Part shown: one piece after another, positions 22,191 to 31,285 of the stretch
Position numbering within the stretch: position 1 is the first letter of the stretch
Layout: each line of letters begins with the position of its first letter
NCBI RefSeq assembly: GCF_001570425.1
Contig: NZ_BCSX01000004.1
Location: 1 to 64,000 of the forward strand
Length of the DNA: 64,000 bases
Source of the DNA: Mycolicibacterium brisbanense
GTDB lineage: Bacteria; Actinomycetota; Actinomycetes; Mycobacteriales; Mycobacteriaceae
Reading direction: 5' to 3'
Translations under genes and position numbers: made by a program
The notes under the pieces: model-generated
Database searches by the model: none
What the model saw: the letters and a program-made list of their open reading frames with translations, nothing else
Told to the model about the DNA's origin: nothing

Positions 22191-22610
22191 TCAGTGCGCG
22201 GCGTTGTAGGCATCCATGATGGACGCCGGGATGCGGCCGCGCCGGGAGACGTTATGGCCGTTGGCCACGGCCCACTCGCGCACTGCCCGCACATGCTCGG
22301 GTCCCGACGGCGCGGCGGCGGCGGCTTTACGTGACGCGGCCTTGCGCTGCGGGGCTGCCTTGGGCTTGGCCGACTGTCGCGGTTCCGGCCGGGCCTTCTT
22401 GCGGGCGGCCCTGGCGTCGCGGGTCTGCGCTTTCTTGGCCGCGGTGATGTAGCGAGCCATGTCCTTGTCGAACTGGGCGCCGTTCTTGGTGGTCAAGACG
22501 AGCGAGTAGTCCTGCCCGCGATATGAAAACTCAACGGTGTCAACGACGTCTGCGTCGATTTCCACCCCGTCGAGGTCGTCGACGTACTCGATTGTCACTA
22601 TCTTGCCCAC
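22191..22610 (-). CDS. Lsr2-family nucleoid-associated protein (paralogue)
   Basis: This 139-residue homologue of Lsr2, the mycobacterial H-NS-like xenogeneic silencer, has an N-terminal dimerisation domain (KIVTIEYVDDLDGVEIDAD), a basic linker (about 55-95, rich in Lys, Arg, Ala, Pro) and the C-terminal DNA-binding domain VREWAVANGHNVSRRGRIPASIMDAY with the RGR hook that enters the AT-rich minor groove. GTG at 22610 is chosen: AAGGA lies 7 nt upstream, and the translation then starts like Lsr2. The start overlaps the 3' end of the upstream helicase gene by 13 nt, so the two are coupled. It is not the canonical lsr2 locus. Confidence 0.88.
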   Translation of the reverse strand: MGKIVTIEYVDDLDGVEIDADVVDTVEFSYRGQDYSLVLTTKNGAQFDKDMARYITAAKKAQTRDARAARKKARPEPRQSAKPKAAPQRKAASRKAAAAAPSGPEHVRAVREWAVANGHNVSRRGRIPASIMDAYNAAH

Positions 22611-25600
22611 GCAGATTCCTTCGGCTCGGTGAACTCTTTTGTTCTGAGAGTACCGAGCCCGAGAAATGCACCCAATTCGACGACGCCTGCCGGAGTGGCG
22701 GGCAGATAATCGGTGAGCGCCGCCGAACGCACGATCACGGCGGTGTATTTGGCCCGGCTCACCGCCACGTTGAGGCGATTCCGGTTGAGCAGGAACGAGA
22801 TTCCGCGGGGTACATCGTCGATCGACGACGCCACCATGGAGATGAAGACCACGGGTGCCTGCTGGCCTTGAAACTTGTCGACCGTGCCGGCCCGAACTTC
22901 GGTCAATCCGGCGGCGTCGAGCCGTTGGCGCACCATCACCACCTGCGCGTTGTACGGCGTCACGACCAGCACCTGCTCCTGGGTCAGCGGGCCGCTGCCG
23001 CTCTCGTCGGTCCATGTCGTCCCGAGCAGCCGCGAGATTTCCGCCACGATGGCGTCGGCTTCCTCGGGACTGTCGGTGGCGTTGCCGTCGTGCTCGAGCG
23101 TCAGCAGTCGCACCCCGGGCTCGTAGCCGTCGAGTCTGCGGGCCGCGGTGACCGCGTCCACCGAATGCAGCCGGCCGTCATAGGACAAGCGCGACACCGC
23201 CGCACACACCGCGGGGTGCATGCGGTAGGAGCGGTCCAGGAAGTAGCCGAGCTCCGCGGGCAACGTGTGGTGCTCGCCCACCAGCCAGCCCAGCGCCGAG
23301 GTGTCCACCGGTTCGGGGTGAGTGCCCGCGCTGACCTGAGGCAGCTGCTGTGGATCACCCAGCAGTAGCAGATTGGCCGCAGCAGGCGCCACGGCGATGG
23401 TGTTGGCCAAGCTGTACTGCCCGGCTTCTTCGACGACCAGAAGATCGAGGCTGCCCGGCGGCACCCGCGTCGCATTGGCGAAATCCCATGCCGTACCGCC
23501 GATCACGCAACCCTCGTGTTCGGAGATGAACGCCGGATAGTCCTTCTCGTCGAGCTCGGTCCAGCAGGGATTGTCGCTGCGGCCCTTCTTGGCGACCCGG
23601 GCGGGGTCGACACCGGCCTTGACGATATCGCGAAACAGATTCTCCACCACCGCATGCGCCTGCGCCACCACGCCGATGCGCCAATGGTGGAGATTGGCCA
23701 GCTTCGCGATCACCGCCGCGGCGGTATAGGTCTTGCCGGTTCCGGGTGGGCCGTGCACGGCCAGGTAGGACGAGTCCAGACCCAGCAGCGCGGCGGTGAT
23801 CTGCTCCTCGACCGGTCGGTCATCGTGGGGCAGGGCGGTGCCGCTGCGGGTGCGCGGCGGCCGACGCAACAGCACGTCGATGACACCGGTGGCAGGCAAT
23901 CGCGGCAGGCTCGCGGCGATCTGGGCCGCGGTGGCTTCGATCGATTCTCGCAGGGCCGTGGTGCGGATCGGCGGCCCCGGCGTCAGCGCGAACGGGGTTT
24001 GATCGAACACCGTGCCGCCCTTGGGTTCCCGCTCGGTGATCACGACTTCGGTTGGGGCTGCGGCGTCGTCGCACTCGAGTACCTGTACCGATCCGAACGC
24101 CCGGCGCTGCGGATCATCGGTGAGACCGTCGGGGGCGGGGGGATCGTAGAGGGCATACATCTCGCGGCTCAGCTCGCCGTTGGCCAGCATGCCGCGTAGC
24201 AATACCTGTCGCTGCGGTTTGCGGGCCCGTGGCGGGGTGTGCCAGTCCGTGACGACGGTCGCCTCCTCGGCTACGAAAACCCCTGTGCTGTCTGCCCATT
24301 CGTCGACCGGGTGGTTCAGCCGGTCGAAATGTCCCCACCAGTAGGGCTTGTCCTCGCGGCGGTGGTAGCCGCGGGCGGCCGAGATCATCGCCACGGCCTG
24401 CTGTTCGGGTTTTCGTTCGGCGTCGCCGACGAAGCGGCGCAGGGTGCGGGCCAGTTGGTCTTCCGGTTCGGTCGGCCCTCCATCGGCCACGGGTTGGGCA
24501 CCCAGCGGTGGCACGCTCGACTCGATGGCCCGGTTGATGAGCCAGTCCCGCAGCTTGCGGGTGGACGTGCAGTCGTACCGGTTGTAGTCCTCGATCTCCT
24601 TGAGGACGACGGCTGCGTCGTCGTGGCGGCCCTCGGTGCGCAGCGCGCAATATTTCGCGTACTGGGTGATGGAGTCGGTGGCAGTGGTGACGTCGCCGCT
24701 GCGCAGCTGCGCCCCCATGTACAGCGGCTCAAGTGATTTGAGGCTGTAGTTCTTGGTGCCTATGCGAATGCTCTTGCGTACCAACGGGTACAGGTCAACG
24801 AGGATGCCGTTGCGCAGCAGTTCGTCGACGGCGTCCTCGCCCTCACCGTAGCGCCCGGCCAACCGCAGCAGCGCCGTCTTCTCGTAGGCCGCGTAGTGGT
24901 AGATGTGCATGTTCGGATAGCGCTTGCGCCGTTGCCGCACCAACTTGAGGAAGTCGCGCAGGGCTTGGCGTTCCTCGGCACGGTCGTGCGCCCACAGGGG
25001 GTGAAAGTCCTCGGCCTTGGTGCCGAGCACGCCGAACATGTACTCAAGACCCCACTGTTTGCCGTCGTCGGTCCACAGCGGGTCGCCCTCGAAGTCGAAG
25101 AACAGATCGCCCTTGTCCGGGTCGGGCAATTGCATCAGCGGCGCGGCGTCGACCACTTCGAACGGTGGTCTGCCATCGACCCGGTCGGCACGTTGCAACC
25201 GTGCCTGCGCGGTCAGGTTGGCCAGGATGCGGGGGTGCAGATCGGGCACGGGGCCCTCGTGGCGGGCCAGTTCGGCGACCGTGGTGACCCCCGCGTCGAT
25301 CAGCCGCGCCCGCTGGGTCACCCTCATGCCTGCGACCACCAGCAGATCGTCGTGTGCGCTGACCTGCTCGGCGCACTCCGGGCAGCGGAAGCACGCCCGC
25401 ACGTCGTCGGCCCAGCTGACGGGCTTGCCGGCCGCGAGGTGCTCGTCGAGCAGCCGCTGCAGGGCCTCGCGGCGCGGCCGGTAGACGCCGAGCAGCTCGT
25501 CGACCGGGTAGGAGGCCACGGCGCCGTCACCCAACACCAGCTCGACCTCATCGGACACCGGCACACCCGCGGCGGTCAGCGCCTGGTTGTACGCCGCGAG

Positions 25601-26032
25601 CTGCAGCAGCGCCTCGACCTTGACCGAGCGGGCCAGTTTGGTGTCGCGCAGCCGGTAGCGCTCGCCGTCGAACATCAGGAAGTCGGCGAACCCCGCGAAC
25701 CGGCCGTCGAACATGGCGGCCTGATAGATCACCGGGGCGCGGTTGCGCACGGCGTCCAGCGTCTGTTCGGTCGCGGCGGTGAGCCCCGCGACGGTGTAGG
25801 CGGGCCGGCCGATGACCGTCACCGAGGTGTCGGCGCGCAGCTCGTCGAGGTGACGCTGCTCGTGCTCATCGCCGAGTTGGGCGGTGCGAGCAAGCAATTC
25901 GTCGTCACCGGTCGGCGCGGGGCCCCAGCCGAGGCGGGCGTCGAACGAGCGCAGCAACGCGTACTCGCAGCGGGCCGCGGCCGCGAGGTCCGAGGCGCTG
26001 TAGATGACCACGCGGTCCTCGGTGACGAACAC
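22598..26032 (-). CDS. RecB-like nuclease fused to SF1 (Upf1/Dna2-like) helicase, Rv1251c-like
   Basis: This 1144-residue protein begins with a TM0106-type RecB/Cas4-like nuclease. The motifs are a cysteine near residue 18 (ARCEYALL), GFADFLMFDG, the catalytic RDTKLARS and QLAAYNQAL, and a cluster CFRCPEC near residue 215, consistent with a four-cysteine iron-sulfur site. A middle RNase H-like segment (FFDFEGDPLW) follows. The C-terminal helicase has Walker A GPPGTGKTYTAAA, Walker B LLVVEEAGQ, and the later motifs DPQQLPQVS and TVDKFQGQQAP. It is probably involved in DNA end processing or repair; the exact function is unknown. The -10 box TACAGT (26044-26039) ends 6 nt before the GTG start, so the gene has its own leaderless promoter. 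Confidence 0.88.
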   Translation of the reverse strand: MFVTEDRVVIYSASDLAAAARCEYALLRSFDARLGWGPAPTGDDELLARTAQLGDEHEQRHLDELRADTSVTVIGRPAYTVAGLTAATEQTLDAVRNRAPVIYQAAMFDGRFAGFADFLMFDGERYRLRDTKLARSVKVEALLQLAAYNQALTAAGVPVSDEVELVLGDGAVASYPVDELLGVYRPRREALQRLLDEHLAAGKPVSWADDVRACFRCPECAEQVSAHDDLLVVAGMRVTQRARLIDAGVTTVAELARHEGPVPDLHPRILANLTAQARLQRADRVDGRPPFEVVDAAPLMQLPDPDKGDLFFDFEGDPLWTDDGKQWGLEYMFGVLGTKAEDFHPLWAHDRAEERQALRDFLKLVRQRRKRYPNMHIYHYAAYEKTALLRLAGRYGEGEDAVDELLRNGILVDLYPLVRKSIRIGTKNYSLKSLEPLYMGAQLRSGDVTTATDSITQYAKYCALRTEGRHDDAAVVLKEIEDYNRYDCTSTRKLRDWLINRAIESSVPPLGAQPVADGGPTEPEDQLARTLRRFVGDAERKPEQQAVAMISAARGYHRREDKPYWWGHFDRLNHPVDEWADSTGVFVAEEATVVTDWHTPPRARKPQRQVLLRGMLANGELSREMYALYDPPAPDGLTDDPQRRAFGSVQVLECDDAAAPTEVVITEREPKGGTVFDQTPFALTPGPPIRTTALRESIEATAAQIAASLPRLPATGVIDVLLRRPPRTRSGTALPHDDRPVEEQITAALLGLDSSYLAVHGPPGTGKTYTAAAVIAKLANLHHWRIGVVAQAHAVVENLFRDIVKAGVDPARVAKKGRSDNPCWTELDEKDYPAFISEHEGCVIGGTAWDFANATRVPPGSLDLLVVEEAGQYSLANTIAVAPAAANLLLLGDPQQLPQVSAGTHPEPVDTSALGWLVGEHHTLPAELGYFLDRSYRMHPAVCAAVSRLSYDGRLHSVDAVTAARRLDGYEPGVRLLTLEHDGNATDSPEEADAIVAEISRLLGTTWTDESGSGPLTQEQVLVVTPYNAQVVMVRQRLDAAGLTEVRAGTVDKFQGQQAPVVFISMVASSIDDVPRGISFLLNRNRLNVAVSRAKYTAVIVRSAALTDYLPATPAGVVELGAFLGLGTLRTKEFTEPKESAWAR

Positions 26033-26091
26033 GTTGTCACTGTAGGTGAGTGGCCCGACAGCGGCGGTCCGCGAAACAGTGTTGAGGGTTG

Positions 26092-26961
26092 TTACGCCGC
26101 CATCTTTGCGACCATGGCTTCACGCTCGCGTCGATTCCATGCTTCGCGCACCCGATCGAGGATGTCGCGGGGACGGTCCTCCTTGATCACCCGGATGTGC
26201 AGCCAACCCTGGCGACGTACTTTCCGTATGCGCTTCGCGTCCCACACATACCGGCTCCGATCGGCCTGATGCTGCTCCCCGTCGTATTCGAGCCCGATCA
26301 TCATGTCCTCCCAGCCCATGTCGAGGTAGGCAAACGGGAACCCATCGGGTTCGAGCACAGGGATCTGGGTCCGTGGCCGCGGATATCCGGCGTCGATCAC
26401 CAGCAGCCGGAGCCAGGTTTCCTTTGGAGATTGGGCACCGGCGTCCATCAGGTCGAGCGCTTCGCGCGCCCGGCGTACTCCCCGCGCACCCCGATAGCGC
26501 TCGATGAGTGGCTGCACGTGTTCAGAAGCCACACCGGTCGCTCGTGCCAGCGCGTCGAGATGGGCCACCGCGGCGCCCCGTGGTAGATACCGGCCGAGGT
26601 CCAGTGCTGTTCGCGCGATGGTGGTGACTGCCACCCCGTTGATCGCGGCCACCTCGTCGTCGGCCAATCGGTCGTTGTGCGTCACGATGCCGTGCGGCGG
26701 TCGGTTGTTGCGCCAGATGAGTTCGACGGGAGAGTCCTCGTCGACATACTCGGCGCCGTGTAGCGCCGCCGCAGCCCGACCGGTGATCACGGCCCGCTGC
26801 CCCGACCACAACCAGGCGCCGACCGTACTGGCATAAAGCGATGGATCGGCGATACGCGGTTGGTAAATGTCGGGAAATATCGACCGATATGCCGCCCGCA
26901 GGCGGCCCCTCGTCAGTTCGCCACGCGCTACCGCTTCACTGCCTACGAATATCGTCCCCAT
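26092..26961 (-). CDS. AbiEi antitoxin-like / DUF559-type protein
   Basis: This 289-residue protein resembles a frequent mycobacterial family. The N-terminal part (about 1-130) resembles AbiEi/transcriptional-regulator proteins (VITGRAAAALHGAEYVD and GVAVTTIARTALDLG). The C-terminal part (about 190-280) looks like a Vsr/DUF559 endonuclease fold, with the segment GLEYDGEQHQADRSRYVWDAKR holding the acidic and Gln residues, then RVIKEDRP. ATG at 26961 is preferred over an upstream TTG at 27000. No AbiEii-type toxin lies next to it. It is 59 nt upstream of the nuclease-helicase gene on the same strand. Function is unknown; nuclease activity is inferred only from the fold-like motifs. Confidence 0.75.
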   Translation of the reverse strand: MGTIFVGSEAVARGELTRGRLRAAYRSIFPDIYQPRIADPSLYASTVGAWLWSGQRAVITGRAAAALHGAEYVDEDSPVELIWRNNRPPHGIVTHNDRLADDEVAAINGVAVTTIARTALDLGRYLPRGAAVAHLDALARATGVASEHVQPLIERYRGARGVRRAREALDLMDAGAQSPKETWLRLLVIDAGYPRPRTQIPVLEPDGFPFAYLDMGWEDMMIGLEYDGEQHQADRSRYVWDAKRIRKVRRQGWLHIRVIKEDRPRDILDRVREAWNRREREAMVAKMAA

Positions 26962-27069
26962 AGCGGGATCGTGGTCGAGTGGTCCGACAAGCCCCGCCAA
27001 AATGAAGCCATGGCTGCGCAGGTGTGGATTTAGCGACCACCACGGCTGTTTCGCGAAGAATGCCCGCCC

Positions 27070-27609
27070 TCAGGTATTGCCCATCAGCTCGACACCGTTG
27101 CCGTTCCACCGAAACTTCACGACGCTGGCCAGGCCGTGGAAGCCGCCGGAGTACTGCAGCGCGACGGTGTCGCCGGTGCTGGTGGTCTTGTCGATGCCGT
27201 TGAACCCGTAGGTGTCGGGCACCCCGGTCGGGATGAACTTGCCGAGGTGGAAGAGCACGGCGCGGGTGTTCGGGTTCGGGGCGTTGGTGTTGGCCCGCAC
27301 GATGATGGCCGACAACTGCGCGCACTCGTTGTAATTGCCTGCCAGCGGCTCCGGGCTCCAGGCCTGATTGCTGCGCGGATCGCGGGGGAGCTCGGAGACT
27401 GCACGGGCGATCTCGGGCGCGGCGAGATTGACCGCACACGGATCCGGCTCCGCGGTCGTCGGCTTCGGCGGTGCCGCTGCCGTCGCCGCCGACGTGGTCG
27501 TCGGGGCCGGATTGGCCGTCGGCTCCGGCGTTTTGGAGACGGTGGAATCCCCCGAGCCGCATCCCGCCACCACGAGCACAGCCGCCGAGATCATCAAGAT
27601 CTCTTTCAC
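27070..27609 (-). CDS. lprE: LprE-like lipoprotein (Rv1252c-like)
   Basis: This 179-residue lipoprotein has a signal reading VKEILMISAAVLVVAGC, with the lipidated cysteine near residue 17. A Thr/Pro/Ala-rich linker (about 20-60) follows, then a globular domain with two cysteines (PDPCAVN and NECAQLS), probably a disulfide. The GTG at 27609 gives a proper signal; the longer open frame to 27678 would hide it and run into the deaD promoter. It is divergent from deaD, as Rv1252c is. Function is unknown. Confidence 0.85.
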   Translation of the reverse strand: MKEILMISAAVLVVAGCGSGDSTVSKTPEPTANPAPTTTSAATAAAPPKPTTAEPDPCAVNLAAPEIARAVSELPRDPRSNQAWSPEPLAGNYNECAQLSAIIVRANTNAPNPNTRAVLFHLGKFIPTGVPDTYGFNGIDKTTSTGDTVALQYSGGFHGLASVVKFRWNGNGVELMGNT

Positions 27610-27678
27610 AGTTGGGCAACCTACCCTGATCGTTGCGGCGGATCGGGCAGGCGCGGCGGCTTGTCCGCCAACTAGCAC

Positions 27679-27684
27679 TAGACT
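27679..27684 (+). promoter_or_regulatory. -10 element of deaD (leaderless start)
   Basis: TAGACT fits TANNNT and ends 8 nt before the deaD ATG at 27693; there is no ribosome site in between. Transcription would start at the A of the ATG. Confidence 0.4.
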
Positions 27685-27692
27685 CTGTCCCG

Positions 27693-29408
27693 ATGACCTC
27701 GACAGATTCGGACACCGGAGACGCCGAGCCGACGTTTGCCGACCTGCAGATTCACCCCTCGGTGCTGCAGGCCGTCACCGACGTCGGCTACGAGTCGCCC
27801 TCGGCGATCCAGGCCGCCACTATTCCACCGATGCTGGCCGGCTCCGACGTCGTCGGCCTGGCGCAGACGGGCACGGGCAAGACCGCTGCCTTCGCCATCC
27901 CGATCCTGTCCAAGATCGACACGTCGAGCAGGGCCACCCAGGCCCTGGTGCTGGCGCCGACGCGCGAACTCGCCCTGCAGGTGGCCGAGGCGTTCGGCCG
28001 TTACGGCGCGCATCTGCCCGAGATCAATGTGCTCGCGATTTACGGCGGCTCGTCCTACGGGCCGCAGCTCGCCGGGCTCAAGCGCGGCGCGCAGGTGGTG
28101 GTGGGCACGCCAGGCCGGGTGATCGATCACCTGGAGAAGGGCCGGCTGGACCTGTCCCGCCTCGACTACCTCGTGCTCGACGAGGCCGACGAGATGCTGC
28201 AGATGGGCTTCGCCGAGGATGTCGAACGCATCCTCGCCGACACCCCCGAGTACAAGCAGGTCGCGTTGTTCTCGGCGACCATGCCCCCGGCCATCCGCAA
28301 GATCACCAGCAAGTACCTGCATGATCCGGTCGAGGTCACGGTCAAGGCGAAAACCGCCACGGCCGAGAACATCTCGCAGCGCTTCATCCAGGTGGCAGGC
28401 CCGCGCAAGCTCGATGCGCTCACCCGCGTGCTCGAGGTCGAACCGTTCGACGCGATGATCGTGTTCGTCCGCACCAAGCAGGCCACCGAGGAGGTCGCCG
28501 AGCGGCTCAAGGCGCGTGGTTTCTCGGCGGCCGCCATCAACGGCGACATCGCGCAGGCTCAGCGGGAACGCACCATCGCGGCGCTCAAGGACGGCAAGCT
28601 CGACATCCTGATCGCGACGGACGTCGCCGCCCGCGGGCTGGACGTGGAGCGCATCAGCCACGTCGTCAACTACGACATCCCGCACGACGTCGAGTCCTAT
28701 GTGCACCGGATCGGCCGCACCGGGCGGGCCGGGCGTTCGGGCGCGGCGCTGCTGTTCGTGACGCCGCGCGAACGCCATCTGCTCAAGTCGATCGAGAAGC
28801 ACACCCGGTCCAAACTGGTCGAATCCGAGCTGCCCAGCGTCGACGACGTCAACGCGCAGCGGGTCGCGAAGTTCCGCGATTCCATCACCGACGCACTCAG
28901 TGCGCCCGGGATCGAGCTGTTCCGCCGGCTGATCGAGGACTACGAGCGCGACAACGACGTGCCGCTGGCCGACATCGCCGCGGCGCTGGCGCTGCAATCG
29001 CGCGACGGCGAGGCGTTCCTGATGGTCGAGCCGCCACCGGAAAAACGCCGGGAGCGTGCCGAGCGGCCGGCGCGTGACGACGGGCCGCCACGCAAACGGC
29101 ATGAGACCCGCAGCGACCTGGCGACCTACCGCATCGCGGTGGGCAAGCGGCACAAGGTCGCGCCCGGGGCCATTGTCGGCGCCATCGCGAACGAGGGTGG
29201 GCTGCACCGCAGCGACTTCGGCCACATCTCGATCCGGGTCGATCATTCGCTCGTCGAACTGCCCGCGAAGCTGCCCCGCAGTGTGTTCAAAGCCCTTGAG
29301 AACACCCGTATTCAAGGCGTGCTGATCGATCTTCAGCCGGACCGTCCCCAGCGCCGGGACCGCGACCACCAAGGCGGTGCATCCAAACCCCACCGGAAGG
29401 CCAAGTGA
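27693..29408 (+). CDS. deaD: DEAD-box RNA helicase DeaD/CsdA
   Basis: This 571-residue ATP-dependent RNA helicase helps ribosome assembly and mRNA turnover, often in the cold. Motifs in order: PSAIQAATIP (Q motif), AQTGTGKTAAF (I), PTRELALQ (Ia), LVLDEADEML (II, DEAD), FSATMP (III), then IVFVRTKQ, TDVAARGLDV and HRIGRTGRAGRSG (VI). The C-terminal third holds the CsdA-type RNA-binding domain (RIAVGKRHKVAPGAIVGAIANEGGL) and ends in a basic tail. It starts at ATG 27693, 8 nt after a -10 box. Its stop overlaps the acyltransferase start by 4 nt. The orthologue is Rv1253. Confidence 0.95.
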   Translation: MTSTDSDTGDAEPTFADLQIHPSVLQAVTDVGYESPSAIQAATIPPMLAGSDVVGLAQTGTGKTAAFAIPILSKIDTSSRATQALVLAPTRELALQVAEAFGRYGAHLPEINVLAIYGGSSYGPQLAGLKRGAQVVVGTPGRVIDHLEKGRLDLSRLDYLVLDEADEMLQMGFAEDVERILADTPEYKQVALFSATMPPAIRKITSKYLHDPVEVTVKAKTATAENISQRFIQVAGPRKLDALTRVLEVEPFDAMIVFVRTKQATEEVAERLKARGFSAAAINGDIAQAQRERTIAALKDGKLDILIATDVAARGLDVERISHVVNYDIPHDVESYVHRIGRTGRAGRSGAALLFVTPRERHLLKSIEKHTRSKLVESELPSVDDVNAQRVAKFRDSITDALSAPGIELFRRLIEDYERDNDVPLADIAAALALQSRDGEAFLMVEPPPEKRRERAERPARDDGPPRKRHETRSDLATYRIAVGKRHKVAPGAIVGAIANEGGLHRSDFGHISIRVDHSLVELPAKLPRSVFKALENTRIQGVLIDLQPDRPQRRDRDHQGGASKPHRKAK

Positions 29409-30553
29409 CGCTGTCCAAGGGCGTCAAAGGGCTACCCGACCAGGGTGGGCTGGAATCCGTTTCCACCACCGACCGCGTGGCCTCGCTGACCGGTATCCGG
29501 GCCGTCGCCGCGACGCTGGTGGTGCTCACCCACGCGGCGTACACCACGGGCAAGTATGGGCAGGGCTACCTGGGCCTGGTGTACTCGCGGGCCGAGATCG
29601 GGGTGCCGATCTTCTTCGTGCTGAGTGGGTTTCTGCTGTTCCGGCCGTGGGTGAAAGCGGCCGCAACCGACGGTGAGTGGCCGTCCGTGCGTCGCTACGC
29701 CTGGCATCGGGTGCGACGCATCATGCCCGCGTACGTGGTCACGGTGCTCATCGCCTACGTGCTCTACCACTTCCGCACGGCCGGGCCGAATCCCGGGCAC
29801 ACCTGGTACGGATTGTTCCGCAACCTCACGCTGACCCAGATCTACACCGACAACTACTTGTTCGCGTTCCTGCATCAGGGCTTGACGCAGATGTGGAGCC
29901 TCGCCGTCGAGGCCGCGTTCTATGTGGTGCTGCCGCTGCTGGCCTACCTGCTGCTGGTGGTGCTGTGCCGGCGCCGGTGGCGGCCGGGCCTGCTGCTGGC
30001 CGGTCTGGTGGTGCTGGCCGCGGTGTCGCCGGTCTGGCTGACCATCGTGCACCGCACGACGGGGCTGCCCGATGGCGCGCGGTTGTGGCTGCCGACGTAC
30101 CTGGCGTGGTTCGTCGCGGGCATGGTGCTGACGGTGTTGATGCAGCTGAAGGTCCGCGCTTACGCCATGGCGTGCCTGCCGGTGGCGGCGGTCAGTTACT
30201 TCATCGTGTCGACGCCGCTCGGCGGGGCGCCGACGACATCGCCGGCCGGGCTGGGTGAGGCGCTGGCCAAGACCGTGTTCTACGCGGTGATCGCGGCGCT
30301 CATGGTGGCTCCGCCGGCGTTGGGGGACCGGGGCTGGTACGTGCGGCTCCTGGCCAGCCGGCCGATGGTGTTTCTCGGGGAGATCTCCTACGAGATCTTC
30401 CTGATCCATCTGATCATCATGGAACTGGTCATGGTCGAGGTGCTGGAGCATCCGGTGTACACGGGATCGATGATCAACCTGTTCGTCGCCACGATGGTGT
30501 TCACCGTCCCGGCGGCCTGGCTCTTGCACCGATTCACCCGCGTCAGAAATTAG
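29405..30553 (+). CDS. Acyltransferase 3 family membrane protein (Rv1254-like)
   Basis: This 382-residue integral membrane acyltransferase of the OafA/NodX type moves acyl groups onto sugars or lipids of the envelope. There are about ten predicted helices. Family features are RAVAATLVVLTHAAY with the conserved His near residue 40, VPIFFVLSGFLLFRPW, RRIMPAYVV, and MWSLAVEAAFYVVLP with the conserved Glu. Near the end, LGEISYEIFLIHLIIME is also typical. GTG 29405 overlaps the deaD stop (GTGA). The acceptor is unknown. The last codons form part of the IdeR box of the next gene. Confidence 0.9.
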   Translation: MTLSKGVKGLPDQGGLESVSTTDRVASLTGIRAVAATLVVLTHAAYTTGKYGQGYLGLVYSRAEIGVPIFFVLSGFLLFRPWVKAAATDGEWPSVRRYAWHRVRRIMPAYVVTVLIAYVLYHFRTAGPNPGHTWYGLFRNLTLTQIYTDNYLFAFLHQGLTQMWSLAVEAAFYVVLPLLAYLLLVVLCRRRWRPGLLLAGLVVLAAVSPVWLTIVHRTTGLPDGARLWLPTYLAWFVAGMVLTVLMQLKVRAYAMACLPVAAVSYFIVSTPLGGAPTTSPAGLGEALAKTVFYAVIAALMVAPPALGDRGWYVRLLASRPMVFLGEISYEIFLIHLIIMELVMVEVLEHPVYTGSMINLFVATMVFTVPAAWLLHRFTRVRN

Positions 30554-30568
30554 GTTATGCTTACCTTA
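30550..30568. promoter_or_regulatory. IdeR (iron) box over the promoter of the siderophore-interacting protein gene
   Basis: TTAGGTTATGCTTACCTTA matches the known 19-bp IdeR consensus TTAGGTTAGSCTAACCTAA at 16 positions. It covers TATGCT (30556-30561), a good -10 box ending 6 nt before the ATG at 30568, so iron-loaded IdeR would sit directly on the start of transcription of a leaderless mRNA. Confidence 0.75.
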
Positions 30569-31284
30569 TGGATTCAACCGGTAAGCAGGCATCGCGCGGA
30601 CTGGAAGGCGCACTGGTGCGGCTGTGCCGCGGTGGCGACTACGAGCTGAAGGTCGTCGGCCGTACCGAGTTGACGTCGAACTACCTGCGGTTGCATTTCA
30701 CCGCCGAGCGGCTGCTCGCCGAGCAGCGACTGCACCCCACAATGTGGGTCCGCGGGTGGTTTCCCGACGGCGGCAAGGCGCATCAGCGCGGCTACACGCT
30801 GGTCAACCCGGACCCCGAGGCGGGCACCGTCGACATCGACTTCGCGATGCACGACGGGGTGGCGACCCGATGGGCCGCAGGAGCGGGCCCTGGCGACATC
30901 CTCGAGGTGACGGTGCTGGGCAGCAACTTCGCCCTCCCGGAACCGCAGCCGGCCGGCTACGTCATCGTCGGTGACGCCGCGTCGCTGCCTGCCATCAACT
31001 CCCTGCTCGACGCGATCGGCGACGCCCCTGCCCGAGTGTTTCTCGAAGCCGGCCACGATGACGATCCGGAGCTGCCGATCACCGGAGCGGCCGACGTCAC
31101 ATGGGTGGACCGCGACGGCGACGGCCTGCTGCAGGCCGTCAGCTCGTGTGCGTTCGACGCGGCCGATCACTTCGGCTGGGTGGCGTGCAACAACCGCACG
31201 ACGCGCGAGGTGGCCCGGGTGTTCCGCGAGCAGTACCGCATCCCGCGCAGGAACATCAAGGCGCAGGCGTACTGGGCGGCCTGA
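30568..31284 (+). CDS. Siderophore-interacting protein (ferric-siderophore reductase, SIP/ViuB type)
   Basis: This 238-residue flavoprotein reductase is thought to release iron from ferric siderophores in the cytoplasm. The N-terminal FAD-binding barrel has the RGYTLVNPDPEAGTVDIDF segment (about 72-90, RxYT/S FAD motif) and GVATRWAAGAGPGD. The C-terminal NADPH-type domain starts YVIVGDAASLPAINSLL, and the end FREQYRIPRRNIKAQAYW is a SIP hallmark. ATG 30568 lies inside an IdeR box, so expression should rise under iron limitation. It follows the acyltransferase stop by 14 nt and converges with a TetR gene, with 1 nt between stops. Confidence 0.92.
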   Translation: MDSTGKQASRGLEGALVRLCRGGDYELKVVGRTELTSNYLRLHFTAERLLAEQRLHPTMWVRGWFPDGGKAHQRGYTLVNPDPEAGTVDIDFAMHDGVATRWAAGAGPGDILEVTVLGSNFALPEPQPAGYVIVGDAASLPAINSLLDAIGDAPARVFLEAGHDDDPELPITGAADVTWVDRDGDGLLQAVSSCAFDAADHFGWVACNNRTTREVARVFREQYRIPRRNIKAQAYWAA

Positions 31285-31285
31285 T

